Shown piece by piece: positions 22,376 through 33,102 of a stretch of 44,005 bases of DNA. The notes below the pieces were generated by a model, which did not search any database, was not told the origin of the DNA, and was given only the letters and a program-made list of their open reading frames with translations. The translations under genes and the position numbers were made by a program. Each line of letters starts with the position of its first letter. Within the stretch, counting starts at the first letter, position 1. Origin of the DNA: Chloroflexota bacterium (GTDB lineage Bacteria; Chloroflexota; Chloroflexia; Chloroflexales; Roseiflexaceae); assembly GCA_030550675.1 (NCBI GenBank), contig JAUQOW010000006.1, forward strand, positions 1 through 44,005, in the 5' to 3' direction.

Positions 22376-22397
22376 CCCAACCCCTAACCCCTAACCC
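22376..22397 (-). promoter_or_regulatory. Telomere-like G-tract sequence, potential G-quadruplex after the GH130 stop
   Basis: On the minus strand the sequence immediately after the GH130 stop codon is four G-tracts of 3-4 bases separated by loops of 3, 3 and 2 nt (GGG-TTA-GGGG-TTA-GGGG-TT-GGG). It would be transcribed into the 3' end of the GH130 mRNA and could fold as an RNA G-quadruplex. The folding is inferred from the tract pattern alone. Confidence 0.6.
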
Positions 22398-23447
22398 TCA
22401 CTCCAGCGTCAATCGCGCCACGCCGATAGCGGCGTCAGCCATGCCGTAGTAAACGTCGAACGCGCCGTCCTCACGCGGATCAACAGCGGTCGGGAAGACG
22501 ACATTCGGCACAACGCCGCTGCGTTCCTCCTCGATCTCCGGCGCCAGGATCGGCGTCGGCGAGCGATACACAACCTTCCGCGGATCTTCAACATCGAGGA
22601 TCATGACGCCTGCACAGTATCGCACAAACGGTTGGTGATCCGTCTGCTCAACGATCCGCCCTGAAACGCCATGATAGATCATCATCCACCCATACGGCGT
22701 GCGGAACGGCGGTGCGCCGCCGCCGATCTTCACCTCCTCCCACGGCGCCTGGGGACCGGCGACGAACGAATGGCTACGCCAGATCAGCAGTTCCGCCAGA
22801 TCCGCCTGCACCCGGTCGAGCGGGCAGTACGAAAGCCAGATACTGGCGCGGTGCTCGGTGATGCCAGCAGGAACAACCGGCATCCCGCCCTGCACGTGCG
22901 CCGGGCGATGGATCAGCGCCAGCGCCAGGCGCCCCTGCGGGTCGCGCACCGGCTCAGGAAACAGGAACGCATCCTTGTTATCATACAGGTTGAAATCGAC
23001 ACGCAGGCTCGGCTCAAAAGCGAACATAATCGGTCCAAGCCGCTCCCAGTGCAGCAGATCGGTTGAGAGCGCCAGCGCAATGCGCGGTCCTAACGGACCA
23101 TACGCCGTGTACGCCATCACGTAGCGCCCGATGGCCGCGACATATGTAATGCGCGGATCTTCGCAGCCAGCAGTGCGTGCATTCCGTTCATACGACTCGG
23201 TCGGCTCAAGGACGTACCCCATGCGCTCGACCGCAGCCGGATTGCCGCGGTCATCGAAGATCACGCGGGCAACCCCGATACGCGAATAGTTGCCGGCCGC
23301 CACGACGCGCGGAAAGAGATAGAGCGTCCCGTCCGGCGCCCGCGCCGCAGCAGGATTGAGCACGCCCAGGACTTCGTCAGGGTTCTGAGGATCGCCGCGC
23401 ATGATGGTGGAAAGACGGCGCATCTGTGGATTCAAGGTAGCATGCAT
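22398..23447 (-). CDS. GH130-family glycoside phosphorylase or hydrolase
   Basis: A 349-residue five-bladed beta-propeller enzyme of glycoside hydrolase family 130. Visible are the N-terminal LNPAAARAPDGTLYLFPRVVAAGNYSRIGVAR, the catalytic-site segment AGCEDPRITYV, DLLHWERLGP, NKDAFLFPEPV, the phosphate or sugar-binding GGGAPPFRTPYGWMMIYHGV, and the end FDVYYGMADAAIGVARL. The family cleaves beta-mannosides, most often by phosphorolysis of mannosyl-glucose or mannosyl-N-acetylglucosamine; some members hydrolyse. The exact activity cannot be read from sequence. I use the ATG at 23447. Upstream of the glycosyltransferase, it may take part in the same glycan pathway. Confidence 0.92.
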   Translation of the reverse strand: MHATLNPQMRRLSTIMRGDPQNPDEVLGVLNPAAARAPDGTLYLFPRVVAAGNYSRIGVARVIFDDRGNPAAVERMGYVLEPTESYERNARTAGCEDPRITYVAAIGRYVMAYTAYGPLGPRIALALSTDLLHWERLGPIMFAFEPSLRVDFNLYDNKDAFLFPEPVRDPQGRLALALIHRPAHVQGGMPVVPAGITEHRASIWLSYCPLDRVQADLAELLIWRSHSFVAGPQAPWEEVKIGGGAPPFRTPYGWMMIYHGVSGRIVEQTDHQPFVRYCAGVMILDVEDPRKVVYRSPTPILAPEIEEERSGVVPNVVFPTAVDPREDGAFDVYYGMADAAIGVARLTLE

Positions 23448-23458
23448 CCTTAACCTCG

Positions 23459-23467
23459 TGATATAAT
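23459..23467 (+). promoter_or_regulatory. Extended -10 promoter of the 25-residue gene
   Basis: TGATATAAT (23459-23467) is a perfect extended -10 element; no matching -35 box is seen, as is common with this class. The expected start near 23474 gives a 35-nt leader carrying AGAAGGGAG before the ATG at 23509. Confidence 0.6.
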
Positions 23468-23508
23468 GACACAACGATTGGCAGTAGCGCTACAGAAGGG
23501 AGCCGTGT

Positions 23509-23586
23509 ATGGGGGACAAAAGCCCGAAAAACGTCAGCAAGCAGAAGAAGCAGGCGGCAGCGAAGAAGAGCGCCGGGAAGAAGTAG
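23509..23586 (+). CDS. 25-residue lysine-rich protein beginning MGDKSPK
   Basis: A 26-codon ORF encodes a 25-residue protein starting MGDKSPKNV and ending KKSAGKK; ten of its residues are Lys, with Gln, Ala and Ser making up much of the rest. It has its own extended -10 promoter (23459), a good ribosome site (AGAAGGGAG, 7 nt spacing) and a 12-bp perfect stem-loop after the stop, so it looks like a real single-gene transcript. I recall short Lys-rich bacterial ORFs with the same MGDKSPK start in other genomes; this is memory, not a search result. Its extreme basicity suggests nucleic acid or ribosome binding. Function unknown. Confidence 0.75.
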   Translation: MGDKSPKNVSKQKKQAAAKKSAGKK

Positions 23587-23612
23587 CTCCGTGCTGATAC
23601 ATTCCGGCTCAC

Positions 23613-23649
23613 GAGGAAGACAGGGATCTCCTCCTGACCTGTCTTCCTC
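23613..23649 (+). terminator. Stem-loop after the 25-residue gene
   Basis: Perfect 12-bp arms, GAGGAAGACAGG at 23613-23624 and CCTGTCTTCCTC at 23638-23649, enclose a 13-nt loop. The following bases are pyrimidine-rich (TCGCTTCT) rather than a pure U-run. It is placed 26 bp after the stop and is the likely end of this transcript. Confidence 0.65.
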
Positions 23650-23751
23650 TCGCTTCTGGCGCGCCGCTGAGGATAGCACGCTTCCCGAGACCCGTCAAGA
23701 TCGCACAACCAAATGGTGACATCCCTTCCTGTGAAGATCGATCCGTGCGTA

Positions 23752-24195
23752 ATGTACCGCGCCTTCCGATCGCTCCTTCTGATCAGCCTGATCGCAGGGG
23801 CGACAGCCTGCACGCTGCCCACGCCGCCGCAGCCGACGACGCCACGCCCGACAGCGCCGGTCATTCTGGAAATCACTCCCGCCCCAACGCTGGATGTTGA
23901 TGCGACAGCGACGGCATATGCCAGCCTGCTGGCGCCATCGCCGACGCCTGCCGGGCTGTATATCGTTCAGCCTGGCGATACGCTGAGCGAACTGGCGATC
24001 AGGTTTGGCACAACGGTCGCTGACATTATGGCAGCCAATGGATTGACCGATCCTGATTCGCTCCAGATCGGGCAGCCATTGATTATTCCATCACAGGTTG
24101 ACACATCGCCATCGTTGCGCGCCTCGCCAACCGCCGCTTCGGGGCTGGCAGAAGCGACGCCAGCGCCTGCCACGCCAACGCTGGCGACACCGTAA
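23752..24195 (+). CDS. LysM-domain lipoprotein
   Basis: A 147-residue exported protein. Starting at the ATG at 23752 (in-frame upstream starts have no better ribosome site), it opens with MYRAFRSLLLISLIAGATAC, a lipoprotein signal with Cys20. A long Pro/Thr-rich linker follows, then one LysM domain (YIVQPGDTLSELAIRFGTTVADIMAANGLTDPDSLQIGQPLIIP split over about residues 70-113), and a second Pro/Ala/Thr-rich tail. LysM domains bind N-acetylglucosamine polymers such as peptidoglycan, so it probably tethers the membrane to the wall. No catalytic domain is present. Confidence 0.87.
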   Translation: MYRAFRSLLLISLIAGATACTLPTPPQPTTPRPTAPVILEITPAPTLDVDATATAYASLLAPSPTPAGLYIVQPGDTLSELAIRFGTTVADIMAANGLTDPDSLQIGQPLIIPSQVDTSPSLRASPTAASGLAEATPAPATPTLATP

Positions 24196-24214
24196 GGGCA
24201 ATCAGAATTGGCGC

Positions 24215-24243
24215 TTGACAGACGCCGCGATTTTCGGTATATT
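24215..24243 (+). promoter_or_regulatory. Near-consensus promoter of a minute transcription unit
   Basis: TTGACA (24215-24220), a 17-bp spacer and TATATT (24238-24243) form one of the best sigma70-type promoters in the window. Expected start near 24250. The only thing downstream before the terminator at 24377 is a 14-codon ORF with an ideal ribosome site. Confidence 0.75.
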
Positions 24244-24283
24244 TCAAACGTCAATCCTTCAAAAATTGCCGTTCAGGCGTAAA

Positions 24284-24361
24284 GGAGGTGATGCCCATGA
24301 GTAATGAGCGTAAGGGCATCACCGCTGGGGTGAAGCGATAAGCTCATCCACGGTGATGCCC
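24284..24361 (+). promoter_or_regulatory. Two mutually exclusive hairpins controlling a ribosome site
   Basis: GGTGATGCCC occurs at 24287-24296 (overlapping the ribosome site AAAGGAGGTGAT) and again at 24352-24361. Its exact complement GGGCATCACC lies between them at 24314-24323. The middle segment can pair with the first copy (10 bp, occluding the ribosome site) or with the third (11 bp, freeing it), but not with both. This is the logic of an attenuator or translational switch. The middle segment also lies inside the tiny ORF, so a translating ribosome would disturb the pairing. Confidence 0.65.
24297..24341 (+). CDS. 14-residue peptide ORF with ideal ribosome site
   Basis: ATG at 24297 opens a 15-codon frame encoding MSNERKGITAGVKR. 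An in-frame ATG 6 bp upstream would give 16 residues. The ribosome site AAAGGAGGTGAT is nearly a full complement of the 16S 3' end, the strongest in the window. Together with the promoter at 24215 and the terminator at 24377 it forms a complete transcript of about 150 nt with no other gene in it. It could be a leader peptide, a small functional peptide, or a small RNA in which the ORF has a regulatory role. Confidence 0.5.
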   Translation: MSNERKGITAGVKR

Positions 24362-24406
24362 GGAATCAACAAAAAGCCCTCGCTGATGCGAGGGTTTTTT
24401 GATTCC
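24362..24406. terminator. Bidirectional intrinsic terminator
   Basis: CCCTCGC-TGAT-GCGAGGG (24377-24394) is preceded by five A and followed by six T. The flanking GGAATCA and TGATTCC extend the stem. It can end both the tiny plus-strand unit and the convergent ribosomal protein L25 gene, whose stop lies 16 bp away. Confidence 0.9.
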
Positions 24407-24421
24407 AAAACAACAGCGAGG

Positions 24422-25078
24422 CTATTCCTCTTCTTCCTCTTCCTTTGGCTCGCGGCGCTCGCGCACCAGTTCCGGTTCGGCAGTCGTCTCTTCGGCTGGC
24501 GCCTCTTCCTCCTCTGCAATGCGCGTATGCGCAAGGCTGACCGCCAGTTCATCGCCGGGGGTCACCAGCGTCACACCCGGCGGCAACGCCAGATCGCGGA
24601 CGTGGATGCTCTTGTCGAACGCATCAAGACCGCTGATATCAACGGTAATGTGCGCTGGAATATTGGAGGGCAGCGCGCGAATCTCCACCGCGTTCAACAC
24701 CTGGTTCAGCACCGCCTCGCCGCTTTCGACGAGAGGGGACTCGCCCTCGATATGCAGCGGCACAGCGACCTCCACTTCCTGACTCAGATCAACCGCCCGA
24801 AAATCCGCGTGGATAATGTCGCGCGTCACCGGATGGCGCTGAAGCGCATGAATGAACGCCGTCAGCGGTTGACGACCGGCAATCTGCAGTTCAACCAGCG
24901 ACGTGCGCCCGGCGCGGCGGTAGACCTGGTTGAAACTGCGCGCGTCCACCTGGACGGCAATCGGCTCGATGCCCTTGCCATAGACGGTTGCGGGCAGGAT
25001 TCCGCTGCGCCGCAGCCGCTTGACCTTCTTGCCCAGGATCGAACGAGGCTCAAGCGACAACGTGTACTTTTCCGACAT
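24422..25078 (-). CDS. rplY: 50S ribosomal protein L25 (bL25, long Ctc form)
   Basis: A 218-residue bL25 of the long form. Residues 1-95 are the 5S-rRNA-binding domain ([52 protein letters not shown]). The second beta-rich TL5/Ctc domain follows ([49 protein letters not shown]), then an acidic Glu-rich tail. I start at 25078 because the conserved fold begins there and an AAGGAG lies 12 bp upstream. The frame upstream is open only by chance. It is divergent from lexA and shares a bidirectional terminator with the minute unit downstream. Confidence 0.97.
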   Translation of the reverse strand: MSEKYTLSLEPRSILGKKVKRLRRSGILPATVYGKGIEPIAVQVDARSFNQVYRRAGRTSLVELQIAGRQPLTAFIHALQRHPVTRDIIHADFRAVDLSQEVEVAVPLHIEGESPLVESGEAVLNQVLNAVEIRALPSNIPAHITVDISGLDAFDKSIHVRDLALPPGVTLVTPGDELAVSLAHTRIAEEEEAPAEETTAEPELVRERREPKEEEEEE

Positions 25079-25132
25079 AGTAAGATTGCATCTCCTTATG
25101 CTGCAAATACCTTCGCCATAAGCTAGGGGCAT

Positions 25133-25156
25133 TGCCCGACAGCTCCAGGTCGGGCA
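25133..25156 (-). promoter_or_regulatory. Hairpin in the L25 leader
   Basis: TGCCCGAC (25133-25140) and GTCGGGCA (25149-25156) form an 8-bp stem with an 8-nt loop. It lies 55 bp before the rplY start on the minus strand, just after a TATAGT -10-like box (about 25159-25164). It may be at the 5' end of the L25 mRNA. A regulatory role is possible but unproven. Confidence 0.4.
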
Positions 25157-25212
25157 TTGTACTATACCGCGCGACAGGATGCAAGCGCTGCGCAAAAGTA
25201 GAAAATATGGGC

Positions 25213-25290
25213 TTGACAAGAACAAGCGTGTTATGCCATAATGCATGTACTACAAAAGTTCTATCGAACAGGCTTGCGGTTCTAAAGAAC
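25213..25290 (+). promoter_or_regulatory. lexA promoter with candidate SOS operators
   Basis: TTGACA (25213-25218), an 18-bp spacer and CATAAT (25237-25242) form the promoter. The spacer contains the palindrome AACA-N4-TGTT (25221-25232). Downstream lie two palindromes of form GTTC-N4-GAAC, at 25258-25269 and 25279-25290; their centres are 21 bp apart, two helical turns. They are the best candidates for LexA autoregulatory boxes. Their half-sites are in the opposite order to the known Gram-positive box GAAC-N4-GTTC. Confidence 0.6.
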
Positions 25291-25314
25291 GGCGCCAGAG
25301 AAAGGGCAGCACGC

Positions 25315-25971
25315 ATGAGATCGTCAGATCAACTTTCAGATCGGCAGCGCGATATCCTGGCATTCATCGAGGAATTCACCCAGGAGCACGGATATCCGCC
25401 GTCCATTCGCGAGATCCAGGATGGCCTGCGTATTTCCTCAACGTCGGTCGTCGCCTACAACCTTCGCGCGCTGGAAAGCAAGGGGCTGATCGACCGCGAC
25501 GGCAGAGTATCACGCGGCATCAAACTCAAGAATATGCTGCCGGTCGCGCTCAGTCAGGCGCGGGGCGGAAGAGTGCCGCTCCTTGGCGTCATCACCGCCG
25601 GTCAGCCGCTGCCGAACCCGGAAGATACCAGCACCGCCGCAGTCGAGATGATCGATGTGCCGCCCGACGTGGCGCCGCCTGAGAAGCTGCAAAATGTTTA
25701 TGCGCTGAAGGTGCGCGGTCACTCGATGATTGATGCGCTCATCGACGATGGCGACATCGTGCTGATGCGCTATCAGGAGACGGCTGAGAACGGTCAGATG
25801 GTCGCAGTACGCATCGAAGACGACAACGCAGTGACGCTCAAGCGGTTCTACCGCGAAGGCGACAGGGTGCGCCTCCAGCCCGCCAATGTGACAATGGAGC
25901 CGATCTATGTCGATGCGGCGAAAGTTCACATTCAGGGGCGCGTCGTCGGCGTGATGCGGTCACTGTGGTAG
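25315..25971 (+). CDS. lexA: LexA repressor
   Basis: A 218-residue SOS repressor. Residues 1-72 are the winged helix (LSDRQRDILAFIEEFTQEHGYPPSIREIQDGLRISSTS split over residues 7-44; SVVAYNLRALESKGLI). The self-cleavage site is Ala95-Gly96 in VITAGQPLP. The catalytic Ser137 lies in GHSMIDALIDDGD and Lys176 in AVTLKRF. The ATG at 25315 has AAAGGG upstream; earlier in-frame starts read from the promoter. LexA blocks DNA-damage genes until RecA filaments trigger its cleavage. Its own leader carries paired palindromes that fit autoregulation. Confidence 0.98.
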   Translation: MRSSDQLSDRQRDILAFIEEFTQEHGYPPSIREIQDGLRISSTSVVAYNLRALESKGLIDRDGRVSRGIKLKNMLPVALSQARGGRVPLLGVITAGQPLPNPEDTSTAAVEMIDVPPDVAPPEKLQNVYALKVRGHSMIDALIDDGDIVLMRYQETAENGQMVAVRIEDDNAVTLKRFYREGDRVRLQPANVTMEPIYVDAAKVHIQGRVVGVMRSLW

Positions 25972-25977
25972 CCGGAG

Positions 25978-26021
25978 CAGGTCTGCAACCTGCTCGCCAA
26001 GGGGCACGTCTTGCAGACCTG
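25978..26021. terminator. Inverted repeat between convergent lexA and tpl
   Basis: CAGGTCTGCAA (25978-25988) and TTGCAGACCTG (26011-26021) are perfect 11-bp arms with a 22-nt loop. The repeat begins 7 bp after the lexA stop and lies in the 67-bp gap between the convergent genes. It can end both transcripts; it lacks a U-run. Confidence 0.6.
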
Positions 26022-26038
26022 TCTCACACTCCCTGCCT

Positions 26039-29511
<3,473 letters not shown>

Positions 29512-29524
29512 GCCGCAACCGAAC

Positions 29525-31414
29525 TCACGTCGTGCGCAGACGGATGACAAACAGGGTCAACCCTTCCTGCGATGCCGTCCAACCATTCATCTCCACCGGC
29601 AGCGCGGATGATCGGTTCCAGCCGATCACGTAGACGCCGTCGTCATCCAGCGGCGATCGTCCGGAGAGCGGAGCGATACGGGAAGAAGCATTGAACAAAC
29701 GAAACAGAATCTGGCGCCGATTGAACACGCGATCGTCGCCGATAGCGACGCCAAACGGAAAACTGCCGCGCGGCGCATTGAAATCAAACGCGACGCGCGC
29801 GCCAGGCGCCAGATCGCCGAGTTCCTTATATCTGCCCTGATGGACGACAATCGCCTGTTCGAGCGTCACCGATCCGACATTGCGCACGTCCCCTCTGGGA
29901 TCAGCGCCATCGAATTGAACCGCGCTCTGCACCTGCACTGACGGCATTGCCGGCGCCTCGGCGATGAGCGTGCGCACCGACGCGACATCGACCAGCAGGT
30001 CGGGGACGGTGACGCCGTTATCATCGCTGACAGCAAGCACAGGACGGGCAGTAAAGTCATCAAAGCCGCGCGTTTCGCTCACCAGATGATCGGCGGGGAA
30101 CCGCAGCGTATAGCTGCCCCGAACAGGCGAGAACAACGCCAGATACGCCGTCGCCGCGCCGCGTGGCGCGCCTTCCGAACCCTGCACAACAGCCACCTGA
30201 AGCAATTGCGCCTGCCCGCCGCGCAACCCGATGCCAAACAGAAAGACGCCAGCGGTGAACACAACCACTGTCGCAGGAATGGTGACCCATGCCCACTCAA
30301 GGCGACGCAACCGGCGCAACGCCAGATAGTTCACCGGTCCCACCACCAGGATATACACAAACAGGAACGCCGCCAGCGCCGATGCGGGCGGCAACTGAAT
30401 CGCCGGCAACTGGAGCGCATCCTGCATCAGATTGATCTGATTCACCCGCGCATCGAAGCCTGGAATGAAGAGCGGCACAGGTCGGAGCGTGCGCGACCAG
30501 AGATTTGGCTCTGCCGACCAACCGCGCAACAACGCCAGATCGAAGGTGCTGAAGACAACCATGCCGCTGCCCAGGCGACTGCGATAGATCAATGGCGCTG
30601 CTGGCGGCAGCGCCTCCGCGCCAGGGCGCGGGCGCGCCTCCAGCAGCGGACCGGTTGATGGCGTTGGGGGAGAACCAGTAAGTTGTTCGAGCGGTGACAG
30701 ATCCCCCTGACTGATCGTGCGCGTCGCTTCGACCGGCAGGATGTCAGCCAGACCGGAGGCGGCGCGCTCGCCGTTGGTCCCGCCGCCAACGACCAACTGT
30801 CCGCCGAGGTGGACCCAATCGCGGAGCGCAGCGCGCTGCTCCGCCGCAAGAGCGGCAGTATCGACATCGTGCAGGAAGATGGCATTAATGCCGCGTAACA
30901 CAAGCGGATGGGCGGGAAGATCGTCGGGAGACATATGACGCACAACGGTCCCGCTTGTACCGCTGATCGACATTGCACTGAGGCTGGTCAGCACGGTCGG
31001 ATCGGAACCGACCACCACCACCAGGAAGCGATCCATCTCGATCGCTTCGATGCCAATGCTCTGCTCGAGCACGACATTGCCGTTTTCAATCAGACGAACC
31101 GTGCCGTTGCGCGCAAACCCTTGCGCAAACACGTCGAGCGTGATGCGCTTTCGCGACCCGCGCGGCAGATCGACCTCACGCCGAAACACCGGCTGTCCTG
31201 GCGCCCCGGGAAAACTCCACTCCAGCACGCCGCGCAGATCGCGCCCATCATTGGCAACCTCGACCATCACCGGGAACCATTCACCCAGGCGATACGCGCC
31301 AGCGTACCCCGGGCGCAGCGTCAACGTCAATCCAAAGCCCTGTTCCTGCGCAGCGACCGGTCCCGTCAGCAATGTACAGATCAGAGCGATCACCGCAGCG
31401 CGCACACGCACCAT
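29525..31414 (-). CDS. Exported membrane-anchored protein of unknown function
   Basis: A 629-residue protein. A cleavable signal (ALICTLLTGPVAA) is followed by a beta-rich external region (VMVEVANDGRDLRGVLEW resembles an Ig-like or CARDB fold). Next is an alpha/beta part with GINAIFLHDVDTAALAAEQRAALRDWVHLGGQLVVGGG, which recalls class-I glutamine-amidotransferase-like domains without a visible nucleophile Cys. Two membrane spans near residues 335-395 (FLFVYILVVGPVNYLAL, ATVVVFTAGVFLFGIGL) and a second external beta region complete it. AGAAGGA precedes the ATG. It sits between the PH-domain protein and tilS-hpt in one operon. I recognise no specific family function. Confidence 0.8.
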   Translation of the reverse strand: MVRVRAAVIALICTLLTGPVAAQEQGFGLTLTLRPGYAGAYRLGEWFPVMVEVANDGRDLRGVLEWSFPGAPGQPVFRREVDLPRGSRKRITLDVFAQGFARNGTVRLIENGNVVLEQSIGIEAIEMDRFLVVVVGSDPTVLTSLSAMSISGTSGTVVRHMSPDDLPAHPLVLRGINAIFLHDVDTAALAAEQRAALRDWVHLGGQLVVGGGTNGERAASGLADILPVEATRTISQGDLSPLEQLTGSPPTPSTGPLLEARPRPGAEALPPAAPLIYRSRLGSGMVVFSTFDLALLRGWSAEPNLWSRTLRPVPLFIPGFDARVNQINLMQDALQLPAIQLPPASALAAFLFVYILVVGPVNYLALRRLRRLEWAWVTIPATVVVFTAGVFLFGIGLRGGQAQLLQVAVVQGSEGAPRGAATAYLALFSPVRGSYTLRFPADHLVSETRGFDDFTARPVLAVSDDNGVTVPDLLVDVASVRTLIAEAPAMPSVQVQSAVQFDGADPRGDVRNVGSVTLEQAIVVHQGRYKELGDLAPGARVAFDFNAPRGSFPFGVAIGDDRVFNRRQILFRLFNASSRIAPLSGRSPLDDDGVYVIGWNRSSALPVEMNGWTASQEGLTLFVIRLRTT

Positions 31415-31434
31415 TGTGAATCCTTCTCGAAAAG

Positions 31435-33102
31435 CTACGAAGGTTGTTCGTGGTTTCGGCGACGCATCCGTTCGCGCAACGCACGGATTGCTGCGCGCCG
31501 TCGCGCCAGGCGCGCCGCTCGCCGCAAATGAGCTTCGACTTCGGTCCTGGCGTTTACGACGCCATTCGGCGACATCGAACCATAGGCATCGTGCGAATGC
31601 CTGTTGAGGGAGCGTCCGATCAACTCCTCGACCGCCCGCTCGAAACTGGCGCGGTCCATTTTCTCGCCATGCTCGCGTTGCAGTTGATCATACTGCCTGA
31701 GCAGCGCAAGCGAGTCCCGCAACTGACGTTCCTTCTCATGCTTGCGAAAATCGGTCAGGTAGTCGTTGATCGTCGCCTGGACGCCGCGCGGGTCTGGCAC
31801 GTGATCGAAGGTGAACTTTCCCCCTGCCGCGCCGCCAGTCTCGATCACAACGGTCCCAAGACCCAGGAGACGTTCGACAAAACTGACATCGAACGAGATA
31901 TTCTGAATAGCGGAGAGTTGCGCGCGGCGCGAATTCTCCGGTCCCAGCGGACGACGATCAATATCGATAATGTCGGTGCGAGTCAGAATATAGTTGTCGT
32001 GGATCAGCGCCTCGCGGATCCACCAGCCCCAGAAGCCAAAAAATAGTAGCGCCGCAAGCGTCATCAACGTGAGGAGCGCGCCATCGATCAGATTAAACTG
32101 CGCCAGGACGGCAAGCACGAACATGGTCATGGCAAATCCGCCGAGCGGGCGCAACAACCGGATCATGACATATACCCAGGACGGTCGCCAGACGATCTTA
32201 TCGGGAAAGATCTCAGGATTGGGCGGATAGAGCGCCGGGATGGGAAAGCGCTGAGAGCGAACCTGAATCGAGGGCGCCGACGGCTGCGGCTGCTTGTTGC
32301 CATACACCTGATCTTCAATCAGCGCGCGCAGCAGATCGGGCTCCTGACGACGGCGCAGGTTGCGCACCTGGTCCATAATCGCCTTTTCGATCTCGCGCGG
32401 CTTCGCTGCGAAATCGAACTCAAGCGTACGCGGACTGAACGAGCGAATAATAATCTTGCCGTATCCGAACAGCGTCGCCTGGTAGGTATCGGCGCGCACA
32501 TTGACCTGCTGAATGTCATCGATCAGGATCTGCTGCCGCACATGGCGAATGAACATGGTTTCTTCGTCGTAAATGACGCGCTTATTGGTCACAATCAGCA
32601 CATCATTGCGCCAGTCGTTGTATAGATATGCCACTGCAAGCAGCATCAGCAGCGTCGTCACAATCAGCACAATATTGATGGCATCGCTGGGACGCGCATA
32701 TGCTGGATCGACGACGATCAGCTCACCGCCGCTAAGTCGGAACCAGATTGCCACGCCAAGGGCAAGGATGGCAATCGCATAGAGGATATCCGGGTTGCGC
32801 CAGGGAGTGGGCTTGCGTCGCTCCTTTTTCGCTTCACCGCGCGCCCAGAGCGCAACCAGCACGAGCAACAGCGTGGCAAGCGCAATATTGACGGGATCGG
32901 TCAAGGGGCGGGTGATGCCTTCACGCAGGTAGAAAAACTCGACCCCAGCAGCGCGGATCAGCGCAATCACTGCGCTTATGACGCCAATCACCAGGAAGAC
33001 GAGACTGGATTGCAGCAGTTCGATCCAGTGCCGCTTTCCTACCAGAATGACCTGCTCATCCTGTTCAAGTTCCAGCGGAACCGGGATTTTGGGCTCGGTC
33101 AT
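31435..33102 (-). CDS. Membrane protein with two bacterial PH domains
   Basis: A 555-residue protein. Four predicted spans (about residues 28-50, 72-86, 107-122, 143-161) precede a first bacterial PH domain (about 162-250, DVLIVTNKRVIYDEETMFIRHVRQQILIDDIQQV split over residues 167-200). Two more spans (about 322-361) precede a second PH domain (about 364-455, YILTRTDIIDIDRRPLG, FVERLLGLGTVVIETGGAAGG). A basic, Arg-rich tail ends it. The family (bPH_2, YdbT-like) is common, with little functional data. The start at 33102 overlaps the end of cmk by 38 bp, which suggests translational coupling. The Arg-rich tail could bind nucleic acid or phospholipid. Confidence 0.9.
   Translation of the reverse strand: MTEPKIPVPLELEQDEQVILVGKRHWIELLQSSLVFLVIGVISAVIALIRAAGVEFFYLREGITRPLTDPVNIALATLLLVLVALWARGEAKKERRKPTPWRNPDILYAIAILALGVAIWFRLSGGELIVVDPAYARPSDAINIVLIVTTLLMLLAVAYLYNDWRNDVLIVTNKRVIYDEETMFIRHVRQQILIDDIQQVNVRADTYQATLFGYGKIIIRSFSPRTLEFDFAAKPREIEKAIMDQVRNLRRRQEPDLLRALIEDQVYGNKQPQPSAPSIQVRSQRFPIPALYPPNPEIFPDKIVWRPSWVYVMIRLLRPLGGFAMTMFVLAVLAQFNLIDGALLTLMTLAALLFFGFWGWWIREALIHDNYILTRTDIIDIDRRPLGPENSRRAQLSAIQNISFDVSFVERLLGLGTVVIETGGAAGGKFTFDHVPDPRGVQATINDYLTDFRKHEKERQLRDSLALLRQYDQLQREHGEKMDRASFERAVEELIGRSLNRHSHDAYGSMSPNGVVNARTEVEAHLRRAARLARRRAAIRALRERMRRRNHEQPS

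Noticed and set aside
24250-24400. A known riboswitch class
   Set aside because: I could not match the sequence or pairing to any class I know; the three-segment complementarity and internal ORF are better described as an uncharacterised attenuator-like element.
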